A program made the position numbers and the translations under genes. 38,191 nt of DNA from JBMTVN01 sp046047235. GTDB lineage: Bacteria > Verrucomicrobiota > Verrucomicrobiia > Limisphaerales > JAHDYP01. Positions within the stretch are counted from its first letter, which is position 1. Every line of letters begins with the position of its first letter. The notes under the pieces are model-generated. The model worked only from the letters and a program-made list of their open reading frames with translations. It was not told the origin of the DNA and searched no databases. Shown piece by piece: positions 32,971 through 38,191 of the stretch. The stretch covers positions 1 through 38,191 of the forward strand of contig JBJOII010000025.1 of NCBI GenBank assembly GCA_046047235.1, in the 5' to 3' direction.

Positions 32971-34146
32971 ATGACCCAAGTCGCCCCCATCACCCCCCCC
33001 TGCGACCTGCCCCCGCAACCCTCCCCCACACCACGCCCCGCCTGGTGGACCCGCGCCATCCGCCAAATCCGCTCCGCTCTCGATGCCGCCTTCGGCTGCC
33101 TCTCCCTCATCGTCGGACTCGCCCTGCTCTCCACCGTCCCCATCCTCAATTTCCTCAGCCTCGGTTACCTCGTCCACGCCAGTGGCCAGGTCGCCCAGTC
33201 CGGCCGCCTCCGGTCCGGCTTCGTCGGCATCCGTAAAGCCTCCATCGCCGGCAGCCTCGTCATCGGCACCTGGCTCGTCACCCTCCCAGTCAGGCTCATC
33301 GCCAGCCTCGCTCAAGACGCAGAACTCATCGCCCCCAATAGCCCCAAAGCCCACAACTGGCGCGTCGCCCTCCTCATCCTCGCCCTGCTCACCCTCCTCC
33401 ACATCGTTTGGGCCTGCCTGCGCGGGGGCCGACTCCGCCACTTCCTCTGGCCCGCCCCACTGCGCTTCCTCCGCTGGATCCAATCACCCTCGAAATACGC
33501 CACCACGCGCGACACCGTCCTCGCCTACCTCAAAAACCTCCGGCTGCCCTATTTCTTCTGGCTCGGAGCCCGCGCTTTCGCCGGATCCATTATCTGGCTC
33601 CTACCCCCAGTCGCCACTCTCATCCTCGCCGCCCAACTCGCCCCCAACCAGGGCGGCGCCATCCTCTCCCTCCTCGGCGGCCTGCTCCTCCTCATCGTCG
33701 TCCTCTACCTGCCATTCCTCCAAACCCGCTTCGCCATCGAGAACCGCTTCACGGCCCTCCTTAATCCCCTCGCCATCCGACACCTCTTCCAACGCGCCCC
33801 CATCGCCTTCTGGCTCGCCCTCCTCATCACTCTCCTCTTCGCCCTGCCCCTCTACCTCCTCAAGATCGAACTCCCCCCACGCGAACTCGCCTGGCTCCCC
33901 GGACTCCTCTTCGTGATCTTCATCCTCCCGGCCCGACTCCTCACGGGCTGGGCCGTCGGACGCGCCCTCCACCACCCCACCCCCCGACACTGGATCTTCC
34001 GCCACTCCAGCCGACTCGCCCTCGTCGGCGTCGCTTTCCTCTACGTGTTCTTCGTCTACCTCACCCAATACCTCACCTGGAACGGAACCCTCAGCCTCCT
34101 CGAACAACACGCCTTCCTCGTCCCCACCCCACTACTCAGCCTCTGA
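32971..34146 (+). CDS. Polytopic inner-membrane protein of unknown function
   Basis: The 391-residue protein has a Pro-rich N-terminus (about 25 residues) followed by roughly eight hydrophobic segments, including FGCLSLIVGLALLSTVPILN, VALLILALLTLLHIVWACL, AGSIIWLLPPVATLILAAQL and VGVAFLYVFFVYL. LNFLSLGYLVHASGQVAQSG near residue 60 resembles conserved loops in PVC-group membrane proteins whose role I cannot name. There is no catalytic or transport motif I recognise. It diverges from the DUF1549/DUF1553 gene with 119 bases between. A TATAAC lies at 32932-32937, a possible -10 with a leader of about 27 bases, but the -35 is poor. A weak hairpin (34161-34182) follows the stop. Confidence 0.8.
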   Translation: MTQVAPITPPCDLPPQPSPTPRPAWWTRAIRQIRSALDAAFGCLSLIVGLALLSTVPILNFLSLGYLVHASGQVAQSGRLRSGFVGIRKASIAGSLVIGTWLVTLPVRLIASLAQDAELIAPNSPKAHNWRVALLILALLTLLHIVWACLRGGRLRHFLWPAPLRFLRWIQSPSKYATTRDTVLAYLKNLRLPYFFWLGARAFAGSIIWLLPPVATLILAAQLAPNQGGAILSLLGGLLLLIVVLYLPFLQTRFAIENRFTALLNPLAIRHLFQRAPIAFWLALLITLLFALPLYLLKIELPPRELAWLPGLLFVIFILPARLLTGWAVGRALHHPTPRHWIFRHSSRLALVGVAFLYVFFVYLTQYLTWNGTLSLLEQHAFLVPTPLLSL

Positions 34147-34217
34147 AACAACACCGAAACCACTGACCCTCCGACGGGATCAGTCCCGGCACCTCCGCCC
34201 CTGGATCGGCCCTGCCC

Positions 34218-34943
34218 CTATTCCCGCCTCATCCGCAACAAAGGAGCCCCTGCAGCTGCCCTATCCAGGGAGTCAGGCCGCTCCCCCTCGCCCGGCTCTC
34301 CCAAAGCCCAAACGAGTTCATCCTCACCCACCTTCGCCAAACCCAGACTGACCTTCCCAAGCACCTCACCCTCACTCCCCTTGTCAATCCTCAGGGTGAC
34401 GTTCCAAAGGCCATCATCCCGCTGCTCAACCCGAAAATCACAGTCGAACCAATGTTCATCCACCCCGGGACGATTAAACCTGGCCCTCCCACCACCAATC
34501 TCCATGCGGATACTGTCCCCGTCCGGAGCCTCGCCCCGCCAGACCCCATCGAAAAGCATCCCGCTCTTCCCCGGGGCCGGAACCTTCCCCCCAGCCTGAA
34601 CAGACAACCGCACCACCTCTACCAACTCGCGCCGAGTCAGCTCAATGTGCTCGCCCAGCAACGCTAACCGCTCACTCTGCATCGCCAGCATCTTCTGGAT
34701 CTCCGCCCTGTCGGAATCGTCCGCATGATCCATCTTCATCCGGACCATCGCCTGCTCCAGCCGTCCCTTCACAATCTCCATACGCAAATGCCGGTAGTGC
34801 TCCAACAATACTCCCCGGTCCACCTCCCCCATCATCGCACTCACCGCCCTCTCTATCCCCTCCTGCTCCTGCCCCCGCAAATCCACATCGGGAAAGACAC
34901 TCACCAGAAGACAAAGCACAGCAACTTGAATTCGATTTTTCAT
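34218..34943 (-). CDS. Secreted protein with coiled coil and C-terminal beta domain
   Basis: I do not recognise this 241-residue protein. It starts MKNRIQVAVLCLLVSVFPDV, a signal peptide. Residues about 30-115 are charged and helical (LLEHYRHLRMEIVKGRLEQA, AEIQKMLAMQSERLALLGEH), likely a coiled coil. Residues about 125-240 look like a small beta domain: MLFDGVWRGEAPDGDSIRME, GGRARFNRPGVDEHWFDCDF, RVEQRDDGLWNVTLRIDKG. This resembles lipocalin-like or TIGR03067-type folds that follow W-x-G motifs, without a firm match. No Shine-Dalgarno sequence precedes ATG 34943. The 175-base gap to lpxD shows nothing notable. No operon partner is evident. Confidence 0.75.
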   Translation of the reverse strand: MKNRIQVAVLCLLVSVFPDVDLRGQEQEGIERAVSAMMGEVDRGVLLEHYRHLRMEIVKGRLEQAMVRMKMDHADDSDRAEIQKMLAMQSERLALLGEHIELTRRELVEVVRLSVQAGGKVPAPGKSGMLFDGVWRGEAPDGDSIRMEIGGGRARFNRPGVDEHWFDCDFRVEQRDDGLWNVTLRIDKGSEGEVLGKVSLGLAKVGEDELVWALGEPGEGERPDSLDRAAAGAPLLRMRRE

Positions 34944-35118
34944 GGTTTCTTTTGTGTTTTGAAACTGTCCACCCCCAGCCGGCCAGAATAGGGACTACTC
35001 CACGTCCTCCGCAGGAGAACCGCTGACCAACATTGAAGCCACCGCGCACCAGACAAACCCCAAACCCCGCATGCTGATCTAAGTCATCTTTCTGCCTCCC
35101 CAGGGCCGAAGACCAACC

Positions 35119-36171
35119 TCACTCACCCCTGACTTCGGCTTCCAACTCGGCCAAACGCCGCCTCATCTCAGCCAGATTCCGCATCGTCGCAGTGTTGCGC
35201 ATATACTCCTTCATCGGCTGCACCGGGGCCCCCGCATAAACCCCAGGCTTGGTGATGTCCTTCGATACCCCCGCCCGATGCACCAACACCACGTCACTGC
35301 ACACTTTCACGTGATCCAGAATCCCCGTCTGCCCACTGGCCATCACCCGATCCCCAATCTGTGTCGACCCCGCCACACACAACATCGCCGTCAATAAACA
35401 GTCCTGCCCGATCGAAACGTTGTGTGCAATGTGACACTGGTTGTCCACCTTGGTCCCCGCACCAATCCGCGTACTGTGATACGTCGCACGATCCACACTG
35501 CAATTCGCCCCCAACCGAACCCGATCCTCCAAAACCACATTGCCTGTCTGCGGAATCGGATGACTCCTGCCCCTCGCGTCCTGCGCAAACCCATACCCCT
35601 CACTCCCAATCACCGTGCACGAACCCACCACAACCTCGTTCCCCACCACACAACCATAACCAATCACCGCATTGGGATGAATGATCGTGTCCGCCCCAAT
35701 AACCGCGTCGTGCTCAATCACCGCCCCGGCCATCACCCGCGCACGCTCGCCAATCTTGGCCCCCTTGCCAATCACCGCCCTCGGCTCAACCCACGCCGTC
35801 GAGGCCACCTGAGCCTCAGGATGCACCACTGCCGAGGGATCGACACGCCCCCAACCCGCCGACTCATAACAGCGCCCGCCAAACCGCTGCTTCAACAGCG
35901 CATGCGCCAGCTTGACGTTCGCCGCAATCAACACCGTGGTCTCTTCCAGCCCCCCCAGCAGATCCTTGCAATTCGCCGCAGTCACCACCACCGACGGCCG
36001 ACGCTCACGAACCAGATCCGCATGATCCGGCTTGTCCATGAAAACCAAGGCCCCGGGCCCCGAATCCTCAATCGCCACAACACGGTCAAAGCTGCGCTCA
36101 ACCCCGATCACCTCCCGCAAAAGGCCGCTGGTTGAAAATGCACCGAATACGTCCGCTGAGGTAGCTGTCAT
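35119..36171 (-). CDS. lpxD: UDP-3-O-(3-hydroxyacyl)glucosamine N-acyltransferase
   Basis: LpxD adds the N-linked acyl chain in lipid A synthesis, so the organism should have lipopolysaccharide. The 350-residue protein has an N-terminal uridine-binding domain (about 1-100, ALVFMDKPDHADLV) and a left-handed beta helix of hexapeptide repeats (VDPSAVVHPEAQVASTAWVE, AVIGKGAKIGERARV). The catalytic His is H250 in QCHIAHNVSIG, and the second conserved His is in ILDHVKVC. VYAGAPVQPMKEY and a C-terminal helix (MRNLAEMRRRLAELE) complete it. It is alone, not in an lpx/fab cluster. A TTTAAT lies 17 bases before ATG 36171, a possible -10 giving a leader of about 11 bases. Some bacteria carry extra lpxD copies, so it may not be the only one. 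Confidence 0.95.
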   Translation of the reverse strand: MTATSADVFGAFSTSGLLREVIGVERSFDRVVAIEDSGPGALVFMDKPDHADLVRERRPSVVVTAANCKDLLGGLEETTVLIAANVKLAHALLKQRFGGRCYESAGWGRVDPSAVVHPEAQVASTAWVEPRAVIGKGAKIGERARVMAGAVIEHDAVIGADTIIHPNAVIGYGCVVGNEVVVGSCTVIGSEGYGFAQDARGRSHPIPQTGNVVLEDRVRLGANCSVDRATYHSTRIGAGTKVDNQCHIAHNVSIGQDCLLTAMLCVAGSTQIGDRVMASGQTGILDHVKVCSDVVLVHRAGVSKDITKPGVYAGAPVQPMKEYMRNTATMRNLAEMRRRLAELEAEVRGE

Positions 36172-36358
36172 AGGTTTGGTTTCGAAGGATTAAATGGAAG
36201 GATTTGAATTCGCGGAATATCCGCCATGAAGTGCACTTGTGCAATCGGCAAGACGACCTAATTTGACGCAAAGAAGCTGAGCCACACCGCAGCTCAACTC
36301 CACCAACCATCCCCCACGTACAGCCCCGCCACCGGAACCCCGCGCGGACATCCCCCGG
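36172..36358. other. Gene-free gap upstream of lpxD with two palindromes
   Basis: This gap is AT-richer than its surroundings. It holds GCGGA-ATA-TCCGC (36212-36224) and the perfect 10-base palindrome AAGTGCACTT (36229-36238), both upstream of lpxD on the minus strand, where an operator could lie. No gene or terminator with a T-run is seen. Confidence 0.35.
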
Positions 36359-37789
36359 CTAAGCTACCCCCGCCAGCAGCACGCGGATCACATCGGCCGC
36401 CGTATACGAATCCTGCCCCGCCTCCAAATACTGCGCCACATTCGCGACATCATTACCCGCCGTGATCAAAACCCCCTCTACCCTCCGGTCAGACCGTACC
36501 TGGGCCAAACCCACGTTCGCCGGCAACGCGTTGCAGATGCACTTGCGCCCGACGGTATCCTCCAGCTTGCCCCCCTTGCGCTCATAGTGTTCCAACGGCT
36601 CAGAAGCACAGCGATAGCCTACCGTCCCGTCCTCCTTCGCATACATCTGCCGCAAATAACCCAGATCACAAACCCGCGTGCGAGCCTCATACTGCTCCGC
36701 GTCGTAAAGCGTCCCCTCCAAACTCACTACCTTGAACGGAAACCCCGTAGGCGAAGCCAACGGATCCGTGAAAATCCCCACCTTGCGCTGAGCACTCAAA
36801 CCCACAACCCTCCGCTTCAACTCAAGATCCAACCCCGACTCCTCACAAAAAGCAAAAGCCGTCCCCACCTGAACCCCGGTCGCACCCAAGGCCAGTGCCT
36901 CAGCCAAGCGACCCGGCCGCCCATACGATCCCGCCAGCCAAAACGGCAAACCCAACGCCTTGATCTTCTCCAGCTCAGGCTCATCCCGCGGCCCATAAAT
37001 CGGCTGCCCCAACTCATCCAGCTGCATCTGCCCCCGCGGCGGCGCGTTGTGCCCCCCAGCCGTGCTCCCCTCCACAATGAAACCGTCCACCCGACCATTC
37101 GACTTCTTCGCCAAGGTCATCGCCAAGGTCGCCGAACTTACAATCGCCAGAAATTGAGGCCGCTTCAGCTCAGGCAACGGTCGCCCCTCAAAAAATGCCG
37201 AGGGATCAAACACCGACTCATACGCCCGTCCAGCTGCCGCTCCCTGAACATCCACCCGCAGCCGTACGGTCTCCCCACGAGCCAAACCATCCAGCATCCC
37301 GGGAATCGACCGGGGTATACCCGCCCCCATCAATACGTAGTCCACCCCCGCCAACATCGCCCCAAACAACACCGGCAAAGTCGGCAGTTGAATCTTCTCC
37401 AGCAAGTTGATCCCCACCACCCCCGTATGCCCCTCCTTCGCCAGAAAAACCTCCACAAAATTCGCCACCACCGTCAATTCGTCAAAACGACGCCCCGGAT
37501 TCAAGGTCGGCATCGGAACCCCCTTGAACGCCACCCCCTCAGCCTTCCCACCCTCCAGGTAATACTCAGTCCAAACCCGATCGGCAATCTCCCTCACCGG
37601 AAACGCGTCAAACGCCCGACGTAAATGCCCCCCCTCGTCCCCCAACTGTAAACGGCGCGCAACAGTCACCGCCAACGCAGTCCCTGAAACGACTCCCAAT
37701 TGTCCGGCACCCGCCACAGCCTTCGCCAGCGCCCAACCTGAAATAGCCACACCCATCCCACCTTGTATGATCCTGGGATGCGTAATCAA
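36359..37789 (-). CDS. Nitronate monooxygenase-family flavoprotein
   Basis: The 476-residue protein matches the large form of the nitronate monooxygenase (2-nitropropane dioxygenase) TIM-barrel family. It opens with HPRIIQGGMGVAISGWALAK and AGAGQLGVVSGTALA; the first Gly-rich loop and GIPRSIPGMLD (near residue 160) contact FMN. VDGFIVEGSTAGGHNAPPRG near 245 holds the catalytic-region His, and ALGATGVQVGTAFAFCEESG is the phosphate-binding region. A cysteine-bearing end (CICNALPANVGLAQVR) follows. The enzyme oxidises toxic nitronates with O2; for this long subgroup the substrate may differ. The only reasonable start is TTG 37789. It may share a stress theme with ygbA, but they are 32 kb apart. 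No operon partner. Confidence 0.88.
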   Translation of the reverse strand: MITHPRIIQGGMGVAISGWALAKAVAGAGQLGVVSGTALAVTVARRLQLGDEGGHLRRAFDAFPVREIADRVWTEYYLEGGKAEGVAFKGVPMPTLNPGRRFDELTVVANFVEVFLAKEGHTGVVGINLLEKIQLPTLPVLFGAMLAGVDYVLMGAGIPRSIPGMLDGLARGETVRLRVDVQGAAAGRAYESVFDPSAFFEGRPLPELKRPQFLAIVSSATLAMTLAKKSNGRVDGFIVEGSTAGGHNAPPRGQMQLDELGQPIYGPRDEPELEKIKALGLPFWLAGSYGRPGRLAEALALGATGVQVGTAFAFCEESGLDLELKRRVVGLSAQRKVGIFTDPLASPTGFPFKVVSLEGTLYDAEQYEARTRVCDLGYLRQMYAKEDGTVGYRCASEPLEHYERKGGKLEDTVGRKCICNALPANVGLAQVRSDRRVEGVLITAGNDVANVAQYLEAGQDSYTAADVIRVLLAGVA

Positions 37790-38057
37790 AATTGCCCCCC
37801 CAAATTGCCTGCAACTAACAAAATGCCCATATCAGTGAACCGGTTGTTGAACATACATTCCCGGACGGAAATGCCTCTTACGCTTCACGCATGATCATCC
37901 CGCCACCGCTAATAACGGAGCGCGTAGCCTAGTCCTTGTCGCGCCAATTGCAAGGAGCATCCCCAAAAACACCCCCAGCCCTTCCCGCCCCTCAGACCCT
38001 GCCGGTGTTTCCGAATTTCAGTGTTTCGGAGCGTGCAACCGAGCACGCCTCCGTGCT
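37790..38057. other. Gene-free stretch before the terminal repeat
   Basis: No frame here looks coding. It should contain the promoter of the nitronate monooxygenase gene, but I see no clear hexamer pair. A 7-bp perfect hairpin (GAGCACG/CGTGCTC, four-base loop) is at 38041-38058, next to the dispersed repeat. Confidence 0.5.
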
Positions 38058-38191
38058 CTCCGTGCCCTCCTGATAATTACCCAGTCATTGCACCCAACCA
38101 AACGTCATCGAAATCGCTATCGGGATCGAATGCTGAAGCCCGCAGTTGGAGGAACCCGGATATCGGATATCGGATATCGGATACCGGATAT
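38058..38191. repeat. Dispersed intergenic repeat, copy 2, cut by the window edge
   Basis: This is the second copy of the element at 9001-9153, in the same orientation: CTCCGT, CCCAGTCATTG, CACCCAACCAA, TCGAAATCGCTATCGGGATC, GAATGCTGAAG, TTGGAGGAACCCG. It ends in four complete GGATATC-type heptamers (38158-38185) and a partial fifth at the edge. The array is more regular than in copy 1, where the last units have diverged. Confidence 0.9.

Overview
The window looks like chromosomal DNA of a GC-rich, Gram-negative member of the PVC group, most likely Verrucomicrobiota. The signs are an LpxD lipid A enzyme, a paired DUF1501/DUF1553 locus, DUF1080, GH127 (DUF1680) and DUF4838 carbohydrate proteins, a type II pseudopilin-like protein with the H-X9-DG motif, and two SulP-carbonic anhydrase fusions. 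I saw no rRNA, tRNA, CRISPR array, transposase or phage gene. About 31 protein genes fill the window; several converge with overlapping ends and some overlap by ATGA.

Layout. 1-200: tail of a secreted protein. 0.3-4.6 kb: CHAD protein, Tat-exported metallophosphoesterase, unknown secreted protein, DUF1080 protein, and a small YgbA-type cysteine-rich protein behind a good FNR-like promoter. 4.9-8.8 kb: GH127 glycosidase, then a converging TIGR01777 epimerase/AMMECR1 pair. 8.8-9.3 kb: gene-free repeat block. 9.3-11.8 kb: GcvR-like ACT protein, CPBP protease, ketopantoate reductase, HU protein. 11.9-16.0 kb: a plus-strand run of Ser/Thr kinase, N-carbamoylputrescine amidohydrolase, GNAT, RmlD-like reductase and glutamyl-Q-tRNA(Asp) synthetase, followed by a heptamer repeat. 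16.1-18.6 kb: thioesterase-crotonase fusion and a PI-PLC-like protein. 18.8-25.5 kb: two SulP-carbonic anhydrase fusions bracketing a DUF4838 protein. 25.6-29.6 kb: Fur-family regulator, small His-rich membrane protein, pseudopilin, and two paralogous secreted choice-of-anchor-M type proteins. 29.9-32.9 kb: DUF1501/DUF1553 pair. 33-37.8 kb: polytopic membrane protein, secreted coiled-coil protein, LpxD, nitronate monooxygenase. The window ends inside a second copy of the dispersed repeat.

Two properties cut across the genes. The plus strand is strongly C-rich over G whatever the direction of the gene, so plus-strand proteins are rich in Pro/Thr/Ser/His/Gln and minus-strand proteins in Gly/Val/Glu/Arg/Trp. 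Also, plus-strand genes almost never have a Shine-Dalgarno sequence, and several have promoter-like hexamers placed so that transcription would begin at or 1-4 nt before the start codon, which suggests leaderless mRNAs.

The best candidates for something new are the Fur-linked cluster with two choice-of-anchor-M type proteins and a possible operator (25.6-29.6 kb), the FlK-thioesterase/crotonase fusion with an intact thioesterase triad but a missing crotonase Glu, the ygbA promoter with FNR-type class II geometry, and the heptamer-based dispersed repeats. All functional calls come from reading motifs by eye; no search was run.
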